This document shows, piece after piece, positions 18,684-29,352 of a DNA stretch of 39,817 nucleotides. Where the stretch lies: positions 1 through 39,817 of the forward strand of contig DQOF01000035.1 of assembly GCA_015658775.1 (NCBI GenBank), read 5' to 3'. Both the position numbers and the translations under genes were made by a program. Numbering within the stretch: the first letter of the stretch is position 1; the number at the start of each line of letters is the position of its first letter. This stretch comes from Acidimicrobiia bacterium (GTDB lineage Bacteria > Actinomycetota > Acidimicrobiia > Acidimicrobiales > MedAcidi-G1). The notes under the pieces were generated by a model. It was not told the origin of the DNA. It did not search any database and saw nothing but the letters and a program-made list of their open reading frames with translations.

Positions 18684-19351
18684 CAGCGGCCCCCGTTCCC
18701 CGGTTGGACGGGTTCCACGAGCTCCACCAGGGCGTCCACCGCCACCGGGCGACCGTTGGCCACGATCAGTGGGTTCAGGTCTATCGAGGCGATCGACGGG
18801 TCTGCGGCCAGCGACCCCAGCGCGCAGAGGGTGTCGGCGAGGGCCTCGCGGTCGATAGCCGGCTCACCCCGGAAGGCCTCGAGCAGCGCCTGGCTTCCGA
18901 GGCTGTCGATCAGGTCGTGTGCGTCTATGCGGTCGATAGGTGCCAGCCTGAAGGCCACGTCGGCGATGGCCTCGGTCAGCACGCCGCCGACGCCCAGCAT
19001 CACGCACGGTCCGAACCGTTCGTCCCGGACGAGTCCGGCAATCAGCTCGCGGTCGCCGCGGACCATTTCTGAGACGAGGACCTCGACAGGACCGTCGTCG
19101 TCGGTCGCCGCTGCGAGCAACTCGGAGGCAGCGGACTCGACGTCGGAGTCGCCGTCCAGTCCCAGCCTGACCAGGCCGCGTTCGGTCTTGTGGGAGATGC
19201 TCCCACCACACAACTTGGCCACCACGGGGTAGCCGAGGCGTGAGGCCTCCCGGGCGGCCGAAGCGGGGTCGGCTGCGACGGCCCACCCAGAAACCGCCAC
19301 GCCGGCGTCGCTGACGAGCAGCCTGGACTGCGCTTCGGAGAGGGTGGGCAT
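18683..19351 (-). CDS. ADP-forming acyl-CoA synthetase, ATP-grasp (beta-type) subunit
   Basis: EASRLGYPVVAKLCGGSISHKTERGLVRLGLDGDSDV...VSEMVRGDRELIAGLVRDERFGPCVMLGVGGVLTEAIADVAFRLAPI; overlaps the alpha gene (TGATG). Confidence 0.92.
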   Translation of the reverse strand: MPTLSEAQSRLLVSDAGVAVSGWAVAADPASAAREASRLGYPVVAKLCGGSISHKTERGLVRLGLDGDSDVESAASELLAAATDDDGPVEVLVSEMVRGDRELIAGLVRDERFGPCVMLGVGGVLTEAIADVAFRLAPIDRIDAHDLIDSLGSQALLEAFRGEPAIDREALADTLCALGSLAADPSIASIDLNPLIVANGRPVAVDALVELVEPVQPGNGGR

Positions 19352-19387
19352 CGGTCGTAGTGCCTAGCACGGCACCGTTGGCGGGGC

Positions 19388-20455
19388 TCAGCCGGAAATC
19401 CCCGCGTAACCGGGCTTGATGACTCCGTTGATGAGTTCCAGGCGCTGGTCGAAGGGAAGGAAGGCGCTCTTCATGGCGTTTATCGTGAGCCACCTGAAGT
19501 CGTCCAGCCCCCAGCCGAAGGCGGTCTGCAGGTCGGACAGTTCGGAGGTCATCGAGACGCCGCTCATGAGGCGGTTGTCGGTGTTGACGGTGACACGGAA
19601 GCCCAGATCGCGGAGCAGGCCGATCGGGTGGTCGGCGATGGTGGCGACCGCACCCGTGTGCACGTTGGACGTCGGGCAGAGTTCGAGTGGGAGTCGCCGG
19701 TCTCGCACGAACGCCGCCAACCGGCCAAGTCGCGTGGAGCCGTCGTCGTCGACCGTGATGTCATCGACTATCCGCACACCGTGTCCGAGTCGCTCGGCGC
19801 CGCAGAACTGCACCGCCTCCCAGATCGAGGCCACCCCGAACGCCTCGCCGGCGTGGATGGTGACATGGAAGTTCTCCCTCTGCAGGTACTGGAATGCCTT
19901 CAGGTGGAGGGTCGGCGGGTAGCCGGACTCGCGGCCCGCTATGTCGAATCCGACGACGCCACGGTCCCTGAACCTGATGGCCGCCTCTGCGACGCCGAGG
20001 GAGTCGGTGTCGGTGCGCATGGCGGTGACAAGGGTCGAGACCGTGAGGGCGGTGTCCGCGGAGCCTTCGACGAAGCCCGCCAGAACGGCCTCAATGACCT
20101 CGTCCAGGGACATGCCGCGTCCGGTGTGGAGGGCGGGAGCGAATCGCACTTCTGCATAGACGCATCCGTCGGCGGCGAGGTCGGTTGCGCATTCGGCGGC
20201 GACCCGGTGGCAGGCGTCGGCGGTCTGCATGACGCCGACCGTGTGGGCGAAGGTCTCCAGGTAGAGCCCGAGGTCCCGCCGGGCTGCGCCGCTCAGGAAC
20301 CAGGTTGACAGATCGTCCACGTCGGTGGTCGGCAGGTCGGTGTAGCCGTGCTGGTCGGCGAGTTCTATGACCGTGCCCGCCCGGAGGCCACCGTCGAGGT
20401 GGTCGTGGAGCACGACCTTGGGGGCCCGGCGGATTGTGTCGAGGTCGATTGCCAT
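19388..20455 (-). CDS. add: Adenosine deaminase
   Basis: [102 protein letters not shown]. Confidence 0.95.
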   Translation of the reverse strand: MAIDLDTIRRAPKVVLHDHLDGGLRAGTVIELADQHGYTDLPTTDVDDLSTWFLSGAARRDLGLYLETFAHTVGVMQTADACHRVAAECATDLAADGCVYAEVRFAPALHTGRGMSLDEVIEAVLAGFVEGSADTALTVSTLVTAMRTDTDSLGVAEAAIRFRDRGVVGFDIAGRESGYPPTLHLKAFQYLQRENFHVTIHAGEAFGVASIWEAVQFCGAERLGHGVRIVDDITVDDDGSTRLGRLAAFVRDRRLPLELCPTSNVHTGAVATIADHPIGLLRDLGFRVTVNTDNRLMSGVSMTSELSDLQTAFGWGLDDFRWLTINAMKSAFLPFDQRLELINGVIKPGYAGISG

Positions 20456-20487
20456 GTCACAGCCTAACTGTGGCGGTGTCGCCCGTA

Positions 20488-21342
20488 TCAGACGAAACCC
20501 CGCAGGGGGAGGTCGGCGCCGCGCTGCAGCCAGTTGTCGGCCGGGTAGTCGGCGGCTGCGTCGATGATGTGCAGGGTGTATGCCAGCCTCGCCCGGTCCG
20601 AGGTGTTGGGAGGGCTCCAGTGGGGGAGCAGGCCCGAGAAGGCGATGAGGGTGCCTGCCTGCACCTCGAGGGGCACCAGTAGATCCATGTCGTACGGCGT
20701 CGGGTCGAAGACGTCAGTGGTCGTCCCTGCGTCTTCAAGCCGGAAACGCGTCCTGGCCGGTCCGGCCTGTCCCCCCGGAATCGCCCACATGCACCCGTTC
20801 TCCACCGTTGCGTCCTGAAGGGCGAACCAGAAGCCCGTGACGGTCTGGGGTTCGGTCCACAGGAAGGCGTGGTCACAGTGGCAGACCACCTCGCCGCCGA
20901 TGTGTGGGGGCTTGAAGATCACCATCGACTGCACGAGGAGCGGGTCGACGAAGCCCAGGTCGGCTGCCAGGGCAGCCATCTGCGGTGTCCGGGAGAAGCG
21001 GTCGAACACCGGGTCGAGGTCGTGCATCGCATGGCCCAGCTTGTTGAGTGCCCGGTCCATGGGAACCAGCAGTCGTCCGTCGTCGTCGAATGCACCCTCC
21101 TCGAAGAAGGCCCGCACCTTGTCGCCCGAGTCCAGGAAGTAGCGGTCCTGGGCATGTGACTTCTGCGTGGTGGAGAAGATGGTGGCGGCCTCGCCGGGGG
21201 AGCGGGCCAGGTCTGCGACCATCTCGCCGACGCGTGCGGTCAGCGCCTCGACCTGCGACGGCTCCACGAAGTCGGGCATCACGAGGTAGCCGTCGTCGCG
21301 CCATCCCGCCTGCTGGTCGGCGGTCAGTGACGGGACGCTCAT
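20488..21342 (-). CDS. Phytanoyl-CoA dioxygenase (PhyH) family Fe(II)/2-oxoglutarate-type oxygenase
   Basis: [23 protein letters not shown]; HxD in [40 protein letters not shown]; distal His in [27 protein letters not shown]. Confidence 0.9.
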   Translation of the reverse strand: MSVPSLTADQQAGWRDDGYLVMPDFVEPSQVEALTARVGEMVADLARSPGEAATIFSTTQKSHAQDRYFLDSGDKVRAFFEEGAFDDDGRLLVPMDRALNKLGHAMHDLDPVFDRFSRTPQMAALAADLGFVDPLLVQSMVIFKPPHIGGEVVCHCDHAFLWTEPQTVTGFWFALQDATVENGCMWAIPGGQAGPARTRFRLEDAGTTTDVFDPTPYDMDLLVPLEVQAGTLIAFSGLLPHWSPPNTSDRARLAYTLHIIDAAADYPADNWLQRGADLPLRGFV

Positions 21343-22595
21343 TCCTGCCCCCGTCTGTAGCGGAGGCCGTTGGCTGCGGGCATCCGGAGTCGGCTGGTCG
21401 CCAGGACCAGCACCAGCAGCGTGACTATGTGTGGCGTCACCGGTGGCAGCTCTCCCATGACCTTGTCGGTCACCGCATACCACCACAGCATGGGGGCCGT
21501 GACTAGCAACAGGATTCCGGCGGTCGACAGGCGGTGCTGCTTCAGCGCACGCAGGGCGGCCACGCCCACGGCCACGCCGGCCAGCAGCAGCAGGGCGTGG
21601 ACGGCGGTTCGGTCCCGCAGTTGGAGGGCGTCGGCGAAGCCGAAGAGCAACGATCCGAGGAACGCACCGACGGGCCGCCAGTTTCCGAAGATCACTGTTG
21701 CCAGGCCAATGAAGCCCCGACCCTGGGTCTGGGCCTCACGGTAGATGCCGGTCTGTTCGATCGCGATGAAGGCCCCGCCGAACCCGGCCATGCCGCCGCT
21801 CACCACCACGGCCGTGTACTTCATCCTGTACACGTTGACGCCGAGGCTGTCGGCTGCGACGGGGTGCTCGCCGCTGGCCCTGACCCTCAGGCCGAACGGC
21901 GTGTACCAGAGTACGAACACCGTCGCCGGCACCAGCAGGAGTGCCAGCAGGGTGGCCCAGGAGATGTTGCTCGTGACGCCGGAGGCCACGGCGAACACGT
22001 CGGAGACGATGAACCACCCCCGGTCGGCCAGCCACCCGAAGATGTCCGGCGTGCTCCATCCGAAGAGGTCGCCACCGGAGAGGAAGGGAATGTCCACGTG
22101 CCCGACGCTCTCGACACGCGGCGACTGGGTGATGCCCCCGCCCGGCCTGTTGGAGAAGAACTCGCGGGAGAGGAACCTGGTGATTCCGGGGGCCAGGATG
22201 TTGATGGCGACACCGGAGACGATGTGGTCGACGCCAAAGCCCACGGTGGCCACGGCATGCAGGAGGCCCCCGGCAGCGCCGCCGGCGATGCCGATGGCGA
22301 TTCCCCACCACGGGCCGAACTCGAGCGCTCCCCATGCCCCGAACCAGGTGCCGAGGACCATCATCCCCTCCAGCCCGATGTTGACGACTCCGGCCCGCTC
22401 GGCCCAGATGCCGCCGAGGCCGGCCAACAGGATGGGTACGGCCCGGCGCAGGGTCGAGGCGGCGGTGCCGGCTGAGACCAGGTCGGTGGTCTCGGGCCGG
22501 GCCAGCTCCTGGGTCAGCGAAAGGACGATGATCACACCGAGGGCCATCAGCATCCACCGCAGGACGCGCGACTCCCTCAGCGGCACGGTGCTCAT
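21339..22595 (-). CDS. BMP/nucleoside-type ABC transporter permease
   Basis: VPILLAGLGGIWAERAGVVNIGLEGMMVLGTWFGAWG, NVYRMKYTAVVVSGGMAGFGGAFIAIEQTGIYREAQTQGRGFIGLATVIFGNWRPVGAFLGSLLFG. Confidence 0.93.
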   Translation of the reverse strand: MSTVPLRESRVLRWMLMALGVIIVLSLTQELARPETTDLVSAGTAASTLRRAVPILLAGLGGIWAERAGVVNIGLEGMMVLGTWFGAWGALEFGPWWGIAIGIAGGAAGGLLHAVATVGFGVDHIVSGVAINILAPGITRFLSREFFSNRPGGGITQSPRVESVGHVDIPFLSGGDLFGWSTPDIFGWLADRGWFIVSDVFAVASGVTSNISWATLLALLLVPATVFVLWYTPFGLRVRASGEHPVAADSLGVNVYRMKYTAVVVSGGMAGFGGAFIAIEQTGIYREAQTQGRGFIGLATVIFGNWRPVGAFLGSLLFGFADALQLRDRTAVHALLLLAGVAVGVAALRALKQHRLSTAGILLLVTAPMLWWYAVTDKVMGELPPVTPHIVTLLVLVLATSRLRMPAANGLRYRRGQE

Positions 22596-23710
22596 GGGGT
22601 GCCTCCAGCGTCGGACCGCGCGGACGCGGTGGCGGCATCACGGGCCTCCTGGGCCCGCCGTACCCGGCTGACCACCTCGTAGGCGACCACCGCCGTGAGG
22701 ACGACGACACCCTGGAGGATCGAGACGATCTCACGTGGGGCGTCACCGCGCACGTCGAGGATGGGAGCGGCGCTGTCCAGCCAACCGAACAGGAGTGCCC
22801 CGACGGCGATTCCGGCGGGATGGTTCCTGCCGATCAGCGCCACGGCGATCCCGGCGAAGCCCAGACCCTTGGTGAACGAGAGGTCGAACTTGAAGTCGTC
22901 GCCCAGGATCTCGGGCATCCCGACAAGGCCGGCCACTGCGCCGGAGAGCAGCATCGCCCTCAGCACGGTCGCCTTCGGATCGACGCCGGACGCTTCTGCG
23001 GCGAACGGGTTGAGGCCCGTTATCCGCAGGTCGTATCCGGCCCGGGTGCGGGTCAGGAACAGGTGGAAGAGGATTCCCACGAGGACGGCGACCAGCAGGA
23101 AGCCCCCCAGTTCCCGCCCGCCCTTGATATCCCGCGTGAACGCCTCAACCAGGCCGTTCAGGTTCGGGAAGCGGCCCGATTCGGGGATCTCGGGGGTCTT
23201 CAGGTTGAGGCTCGTGTCCTCGGGGTCGGACAACCAGGTCCTCATCAGGTAGCCGACCATCGAGAGGGCGATGGCGTTGAGCATGATCGTCGAGATCACC
23301 TCGTGGACGCCCCGGGTGACCTTCAGGTAGCCGGCCAGACCGGAGAACGTTGCCGCGACCGTCATGGCGACGACCAGGATGAGCAGCACGTGGAGCGGAG
23401 CCGGCAGGTTGACTGCAGCCCCGGCCGATGCGGCGAGGAGTGCGCCCAGGATGTACTGGCCCTCGACGCCTATGTTGAACAGGTTCATCCTGAACCCGAC
23501 GGCCACGGCGATGCCGGCCAGGTAGAGGGGCGTGGCCCTGTTGCCGGTCTCCACGAGGGTCTCCAGGCGGGTGCCGAAGGAGAGCAGTTCCGCCCATGCG
23601 GCGATCGGGCTGGTACCGACAGCCAGCAGCACCACCGAGGAGATCAGCACCGAGAAGACGAATGCCGACACCGGGGCGGCCAGTGCCATCAGGATCCGTC
23701 GGGAGGTCAT
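22592..23710 (-). CDS. BMP/nucleoside-type ABC transporter permease
   Basis: ATPLYLAGIAVAVGFRMNLFNIGVEGQYILGALLAA, GVHEVISTIMLNAIALSMVGYLM, TKGLGFAGIAVALIGRNHPAGIAVGALLFGWL. Confidence 0.93.
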   Translation of the reverse strand: MTSRRILMALAAPVSAFVFSVLISSVVLLAVGTSPIAAWAELLSFGTRLETLVETGNRATPLYLAGIAVAVGFRMNLFNIGVEGQYILGALLAASAGAAVNLPAPLHVLLILVVAMTVAATFSGLAGYLKVTRGVHEVISTIMLNAIALSMVGYLMRTWLSDPEDTSLNLKTPEIPESGRFPNLNGLVEAFTRDIKGGRELGGFLLVAVLVGILFHLFLTRTRAGYDLRITGLNPFAAEASGVDPKATVLRAMLLSGAVAGLVGMPEILGDDFKFDLSFTKGLGFAGIAVALIGRNHPAGIAVGALLFGWLDSAAPILDVRGDAPREIVSILQGVVVLTAVVAYEVVSRVRRAQEARDAATASARSDAGGTP

Positions 23711-25284
23711 GGCGACGACTCCGCGCCGGGCGGGTCGTCGGGCGGGCCCGAAGCGGTCGTGTCTGCACCGGGTCGGCCTGCGCCGGTCATGTGGCTGCCG
23801 AGCAGTCGGGGCGTGGTCGTAGCCGGATCCAGGTCTGCGACGATCCGGCCACCCAGCATCACGAGCAGGCGGTCGGCCAGACCGATCAACTCGTGCAGGT
23901 CGGCGGACACCAGCAGCACGGCCAGCCCGTCGGCGCGGGCCCGGCGCAGCCTGTCCCAGACAGCGGCCTGGGCACCGACGTCAATGCCCCGGGTCGGGTG
24001 TGCCGCCACCAGTAGCCGGGGTTCGGCGATCATCTCCCGACCTATCAGGAGCTTCTGCTGGTTTCCACCGGACAGTGCCTGCGCGGTGGTGTTGATCCCG
24101 GGAGTGCGGACATCGAACTGGTCGACGATCTGTTGTGTCACGCCACGTGCGCCGGGTCGGTCGATGAGCGGGCCCCTGGCGAATGGCCGGCTGGTCTGGT
24201 GGCCGAGCATCGCGTTCTCCCACAGCGGGGCGTCCAGCAGGAGGCCCCGCCGGTGTCGGTCCTCGGGCACGTAGCCGATTCCCGCCTCGCGGCGTCGCCT
24301 CACGGGCCAGTCACCGATGCTCTCACCTTCCAGGGTGATGCCGCCCGCAGCCAGGGCCCTCAGCCCGAGCAGCGCCTCGACCAGTTCGACCTGACCGTTG
24401 CCCTCCACTCCGGCAATGCCCAGGATCTCCCCACGGTGGATCGTGAGGTCGATGTCGGTGAGTACCTCGCGGCCGTCGTCGCCGACGACGGACACGCCCG
24501 ACACCGACAGGGTGACGTGGTCGTCGGTCACATGCGGAGCGACGGACGGCGACGGCAGGTCGCTCCCGATCATCAACTCCGCCAACTCCTGTGCCGTGAC
24601 CCCGTCGGCATCGACGGTGGCCACGGTGCGCCCCTGGCGGAGCACGGTGATGGTGTCGGCGATGGTGAGCACCTCTTCGAGCTTGTGGTCGATGAAGATG
24701 ATCGTGTGACCCTGGGCCTTCAGTTCGCGCAGGTTGCGGAAGAGTTCCTCCACCTCCTGGGGTACGAGGACGGCGGTGGGCTCGTCAAGGATGAGCACCC
24801 TGGCTCCCCTGTAGAGGACCTTGATGATCTCCACCCGCTGTCGTTCGCCCACCTCTAGGGTCTCCACGAGGTCGTCCGGGTGGAGGTCCAGGCCGTAGGA
24901 GGCCCCCAGGGCCTTGATGCTGGAGCGGGCCGCTGCCCGGTCGATGGTTCCCCGACGCCTGGGTTCGGCACCCAGGATCACGTTCTCGAGCACAGTCAGG
25001 TTGTCGGCCAGCATGAAGTGCTGGTGGACCATGCCGATTCCCGCTGCGATCGCCTCGGCGGGGGAGGTGAACCGCACGTCGTCGCCGCCGACGGCCATGG
25101 TCCCCTCGTCGGGTGGCAGCATCCCGTAGAGGATCTTCATGAGCGTCGACTTGCCGGCGCCGTTCTCGCCGACCACTGCGTGGATCTCGCCCTCGGCGAC
25201 CCGCAGGTGGACATCGTCGTTTGCCACGACGCCGGGGAAGCGCTTGGTGATGCCGGTCAGCTCTACGGCTGTCGGTTCGCTCAT
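23707..25284 (-). CDS. BMP/nucleoside-type ABC transporter ATP-binding protein (duplicated ATPase)
   Basis: GENGAGKSTLMKILYGMLPPDEG, LEVGERQRVEIIKVLYRGARVLILDEPTAVL, second half GIAGVEGNGQVELVEALLGL, ALSGGNQQKLLIGREMIAEPRLLVAAHPTRGIDVGAQ. Confidence 0.95.
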   Translation of the reverse strand: MSEPTAVELTGITKRFPGVVANDDVHLRVAEGEIHAVVGENGAGKSTLMKILYGMLPPDEGTMAVGGDDVRFTSPAEAIAAGIGMVHQHFMLADNLTVLENVILGAEPRRRGTIDRAAARSSIKALGASYGLDLHPDDLVETLEVGERQRVEIIKVLYRGARVLILDEPTAVLVPQEVEELFRNLRELKAQGHTIIFIDHKLEEVLTIADTITVLRQGRTVATVDADGVTAQELAELMIGSDLPSPSVAPHVTDDHVTLSVSGVSVVGDDGREVLTDIDLTIHRGEILGIAGVEGNGQVELVEALLGLRALAAGGITLEGESIGDWPVRRRREAGIGYVPEDRHRRGLLLDAPLWENAMLGHQTSRPFARGPLIDRPGARGVTQQIVDQFDVRTPGINTTAQALSGGNQQKLLIGREMIAEPRLLVAAHPTRGIDVGAQAAVWDRLRRARADGLAVLLVSADLHELIGLADRLLVMLGGRIVADLDPATTTPRLLGSHMTGAGRPGADTTASGPPDDPPGAESSP

Positions 25285-25329
25285 CGGCTGTGGCCGAGGT
25301 CGAACGGGTACCCGTCGGCAGATGGCAAG

Positions 25330-26088
25330 TCAGTAGAGGATCTTGTCGAAGAACGCCCTGGTGCGCTCCTGGGCCGGGTTGGCGAAGACCTCGTCGGGTG
25401 GGCCGATCTCGACGATCTCGCCCTCGTCGATGAAGACGAGGCGGTCCGCGGCCGCCCTCGCAAATCCCATTTCATGGGTGACGACTACCATCGTCATGCC
25501 TTCGGAGACGAGCTCGAGCATGACGTCCAGGACCTCCTTGACCATCTCGGGGTCGAGGGCCGAGGTGGGTTCGTCGAACAGCATCACCTTCGGCTCCATG
25601 GCCAGCGCCCTCGCGATGGCCACCCGCTGCTGCTGGCCTCCGGATAGTTGGCGCGGGTAGGCGTCGGCCTTCTCAGGGATGCCCACGTGGACGAGTTGGC
25701 GCATCCCCATCTCCCTGGCCTCGCCCCTGCTCCGGTCACGGACCTTGCGCTGCGCCAGCGTGATGTTCTCCATCACCGTGAGGTGGGGGAACAGGTTGAA
25801 CTGCTGGAACACCATGCCGACCTCGGCACGGACGCGGTCTATGTCTGTCCGCGGGTCGGTGACCTCGAAGCCGTCGACCTCGACGGTCCCCTCGGTGGGG
25901 ATCTCGAGAAGGTTGATGCAGCGCAGGATGGTCGACTTGCCGGAGCCACTGGGCCCGACAATGACGACCACCTCGCCCTCGGCGACGTCGAGGTCCACGT
26001 TTCGCACCGCGTGGATCGTCTTGTCGAACGTTTTCGTGAGGCCCCGTATGGAGATCATGTTGGCGCCCGGCCCGGCGTCGCTGGTCAT
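25330..26088 (-). CDS. Polar amino acid ABC transporter ATP-binding protein (GlnQ-like)
   Basis: [98 protein letters not shown]. Confidence 0.96.
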   Translation of the reverse strand: MTSDAGPGANMISIRGLTKTFDKTIHAVRNVDLDVAEGEVVVIVGPSGSGKSTILRCINLLEIPTEGTVEVDGFEVTDPRTDIDRVRAEVGMVFQQFNLFPHLTVMENITLAQRKVRDRSRGEAREMGMRQLVHVGIPEKADAYPRQLSGGQQQRVAIARALAMEPKVMLFDEPTSALDPEMVKEVLDVMLELVSEGMTMVVVTHEMGFARAAADRLVFIDEGEIVEIGPPDEVFANPAQERTRAFFDKILY

Positions 26089-26089
26089 G

Positions 26090-26953
26090 TCAGCGCTGCC
26101 CCTTGCGGTCGCGTGTCATGCGCCGTTCGAGCAGGCTCAGCAGCAGTGAGAGGCTGAGTGTCAGGAGCAGGTAGATGAACGAGACGACGAAGTAGCCCTC
26201 GCGGAACTTGAAGGTGCTGGCCGAGAACTGGCGTCCACGCTGGGTGATCTCCAGTACGCCGAGGACCGACAGCAGCGATGTGTCCTTCAGGATCGCTATG
26301 AAGTCGTTGCCGAGGGGCGGGATGATCGCCCGCATGGCCTGGGGCAGGACGACCGAGCTCATGGTCTGGCGCCGGGTCAGGCCCAGCGAGCGTCCGGCTT
26401 CGCTCTGGCCCGGCGGAACCGACTGGATGCCGCCCCTGAAGATCTCGGCCATGTAGGCGCCGTAGATCAGGGCCAGGGTGACGGTGGCACGCATCTGGAA
26501 CGAGAGCTTGAACTCCCAGCCGAACCATGCGTCCAGCCGGCTGTTCAGGGCGTCGGTCACCTCGGGCACGACTATCAGGGCCACGGTGAAGATGAGGGGC
26601 AGGATCGGGATTCCGCGGATGAACTCGACGTAGGTGCGTGCCACGTTTCGAGACACCACGTTCCGGGAGAGCTGGCCCATGCCCGCCACCATGCCGATGA
26701 TGAGGGCGATGGTGAACGCCTGCAGGGTGGAGGTGATGGTGAGGCGCAGGCCCGGCGCGATCCGGGTCCAGGCCAGTTCGTAGTTCTCCTTCGTGAGGAT
26801 CTGCCAGGCCATCCACAGCAGGATCGCCACGATGATGGCTCCCCACCAGGGGAAGGTGTCCCACCACGGACGCTCGTCGGTGACACGCGTCGCCCCGCGC
26901 CGACCACGCTGCACCCGGCGCGGTTCCGTTGCCACCGCCTCGCTTTCCGTCAA
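26090..26953 (-). CDS. Polar amino acid ABC transporter permease
   Basis: [30 protein letters not shown]...[22 protein letters not shown]...[73 protein letters not shown]. Confidence 0.95.
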   Translation of the reverse strand: MTESEAVATEPRRVQRGRRGATRVTDERPWWDTFPWWGAIIVAILLWMAWQILTKENYELAWTRIAPGLRLTITSTLQAFTIALIIGMVAGMGQLSRNVVSRNVARTYVEFIRGIPILPLIFTVALIVVPEVTDALNSRLDAWFGWEFKLSFQMRATVTLALIYGAYMAEIFRGGIQSVPPGQSEAGRSLGLTRRQTMSSVVLPQAMRAIIPPLGNDFIAILKDTSLLSVLGVLEITQRGRQFSASTFKFREGYFVVSFIYLLLTLSLSLLLSLLERRMTRDRKGQR

Positions 26954-26961
26954 TGTTCCCC

Positions 26962-26989
26962 CGCTACCTGATCGCCGCTACCTGATGGT
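26962..26989. repeat. Two 14-nt tandem units sharing cgctacctgat, upstream of the amino acid permease
   Basis: cgctacctgat at 26962-26972 and 26976-26986, read directly. Confidence 0.6.
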
Positions 26990-27371
26990 GGCGGGTGGAC
27001 CATAACCCACCACGTAGTCCTCGTTAACTATCTCCAGCACCGACGACCGCGTGAACCACAGAAGTTGGGCCATCGGGAACAGGCCGGGGGCAACCGCTGG
27101 CATGACTGTCGACTTGTCGGGAACGGTGAAGATCCAGATCGACATCGTGCTGCGACCGAACGCTCCATAAAACCCCCCGGCCGCGCGCAGGGTGATACCT
27201 CTGAGAGGATCGACCCGTGAAGGAGTTGCAACGGTCAGATTCCCCGTCCAGGTGCACACTGTGGACACCACTGGCGTCAGCACTGCCCTACCTTCAGATC
27301 ATCCCTTGAGTCCCGGGTTCCTGGTTACCATCATCGGCCACAACCACACGCCCGGCTAGGAAGAGAGTCTC

Positions 27372-29342
27372 GTGGAAGACAGGTGGAACCAGGCATCTAC
27401 CAGATGCCTCGAGAGTGCCCTCGACGAGTGCGTGTACGGATCCCGCCTCATCGGCTCCGATCCGGACCTGGTGCTCCATGGAGGCGGTAATACATCGATC
27501 AAGACACCGTTCACCGACGTCACGGGCGACTCTTTCGATGCGCTGTTCGTCAAGGGATCGGGATGGGACCTCGCGACCATCGAACGCCGAGGCTTTGCTC
27601 CGCTGAATCTGTCTCGGCTGCGGGACCTTCTCGCCCTCGACTCGCTGTCGGACACCGACATGATGCGCGAACTCAAGGCCTCGAGCTTCGACCCGGACGC
27701 ACCGGCTCCGTCGGTCGAGAGCCTGTTGCACGCCTACATCCCGCACCAGGCGGTTCAGCACAGCCACGCCGACGCGATCGTCTCGATTACGAATGTCGTC
27801 GATGGTGAGACATGCGTACGCGAGGTCTTCGGAGACTCCGTCGTGGTCATCCCCTACGTGATGCCGGGCTTCGACCTGGCGAAGGCCGTCGCCGTGAGGT
27901 GGCCGGACGAGGCCCATGACCACACGGTCGGCATGGTGCTGCTCAACCACGGACTGTTCACCTTCGGTGAGACGACGGCCGAGGCCTACGCCCGACACCA
28001 CCAACTGATATCGAAGGCCGAACGGTGGCTGGACGAACACGCACCGTTGCCAGCACCGACCAGCGCTGCCCTGCCAAAGGTGGACAGGCTGGTTCTGTCC
28101 GATCTACGCCGGAGGATCTCAGAATCGGCAAACCGTCCGATGGTCCTGTGTCGCCACAGCGATCCGGTCTCGACCCGCTTCGTCCAACGCATCGACCTCG
28201 AGAGCATCGCCACGAGAGGACCACTCACACCCGACCACGTCATCCGCACCAGGCGCGTCCCGATGGTCGGGCGCGACGTCGAATCCTACGGACGTGCATA
28301 CGCCGAGTACTTCGACAAGCACGAACACCGGGGGCGCACAGAGCTCACGATGCTCGACGCGGCACCACGCATCGTCGTCGACGTCGATCTGGGGGTGCTC
28401 ACCGCAGGTCGGACCGTGGGCGAGGCCGACATCGCCTTCGACATCTACGAGCACACGATGCCCGCCCTGGAACGTGCCGAAGACCACCTCGGTGGGTACG
28501 TCGCTCTGGAACCGGAGCACATCTTCGATGTCGAGTACTGGGACCTCGAACAAGCCAAACTGCATCTGGCGGGCCCGCCTCCAGCACTCGCCGGGAACAT
28601 AGCCATAGTCACAGGAGCCGCCTCCGGCATCGGGAGGGCCTGCGCCGCTGAGCTGCTCGCTCGAGGATGTGCCGTCGGCGGGATCGACAAGGACGGTTCA
28701 GTCGAGACCGCCTTCGACAACCCCGCCTGGCTCGGACTCACCGTCGACGTCACCGACCCGACCGCCCAGACAGCCGCCCTCGACGAAGTGGTCGAACGAT
28801 TCGGCGGGCTCGACATCGTCATCATCGCGGCTGGGATCTTCGGGGTCGGCGCTGCGATCAGCCAGCTCGACCCGACCGACTTTCGAGCCGTCCAGGCGGT
28901 GAACCTAGACTCCGTTCTCAGCCTCCTCCACGCAACCCACCCGTTGCTGGCCCGGTCTCCAACCGGAGGCCGGGTCTCGATAATCGGCTCGAAGAACGTC
29001 GCGGCACCGGGTCGAGGCGCCGTTGCCTACTCGGCCTCGAAGGCCGCTCTGGTACAGGTAGCCCGAATCGCAGCGCTGGAATGGGCCGACGACGGTATAC
29101 GAGTCAACACCGTCCACCCCGACGCTGTCTTCGACACGGGACTGTGGAATGACCAGCTCCTCGCTGAGCGAGCACACCTACATGGACTCACCGTCGACGA
29201 GTACAGGACCCGCAACCTGCTCAAGACCGAGATCACTTCAGCCGACGTAGCCAGGCTGGCGGTGGAGCTCTGCACAGACACCTTCGCAAAGACAACCGGC
29301 GCCCAGATCCCGATCGACGGCGGCAACGACCGCGTCGTATAG
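27372..29342 (+). CDS. Bifunctional class II aldolase / short-chain dehydrogenase fusion
   Basis: N-terminal class II aldolase: VLHGGGNTSIKTPFTDVTGDSFDALFVKGSGWDLATIERRGFAPL, HSHADAIV, LLNHGLFTFGETTAEAYARHHQLI. C-terminal SDR: IAIVTGAASGIGRACAAELLARG, YSASKAALVQVARIAALEWADDGIRVNTVHPDAVF. GTG start at 27372. Confidence 0.93.
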   Translation: MEDRWNQASTRCLESALDECVYGSRLIGSDPDLVLHGGGNTSIKTPFTDVTGDSFDALFVKGSGWDLATIERRGFAPLNLSRLRDLLALDSLSDTDMMRELKASSFDPDAPAPSVESLLHAYIPHQAVQHSHADAIVSITNVVDGETCVREVFGDSVVVIPYVMPGFDLAKAVAVRWPDEAHDHTVGMVLLNHGLFTFGETTAEAYARHHQLISKAERWLDEHAPLPAPTSAALPKVDRLVLSDLRRRISESANRPMVLCRHSDPVSTRFVQRIDLESIATRGPLTPDHVIRTRRVPMVGRDVESYGRAYAEYFDKHEHRGRTELTMLDAAPRIVVDVDLGVLTAGRTVGEADIAFDIYEHTMPALERAEDHLGGYVALEPEHIFDVEYWDLEQAKLHLAGPPPALAGNIAIVTGAASGIGRACAAELLARGCAVGGIDKDGSVETAFDNPAWLGLTVDVTDPTAQTAALDEVVERFGGLDIVIIAAGIFGVGAAISQLDPTDFRAVQAVNLDSVLSLLHATHPLLARSPTGGRVSIIGSKNVAAPGRGAVAYSASKAALVQVARIAALEWADDGIRVNTVHPDAVFDTGLWNDQLLAERAHLHGLTVDEYRTRNLLKTEITSADVARLAVELCTDTFAKTTGAQIPIDGGNDRVV

Positions 29343-29352
29343 GCCACAGGCA

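Noticed and set aside
22820-24274. 484-aa plus-strand ORF
   Set aside because: Antisense to nucleoside ABC permease and ATPase genes; low-complexity composition.
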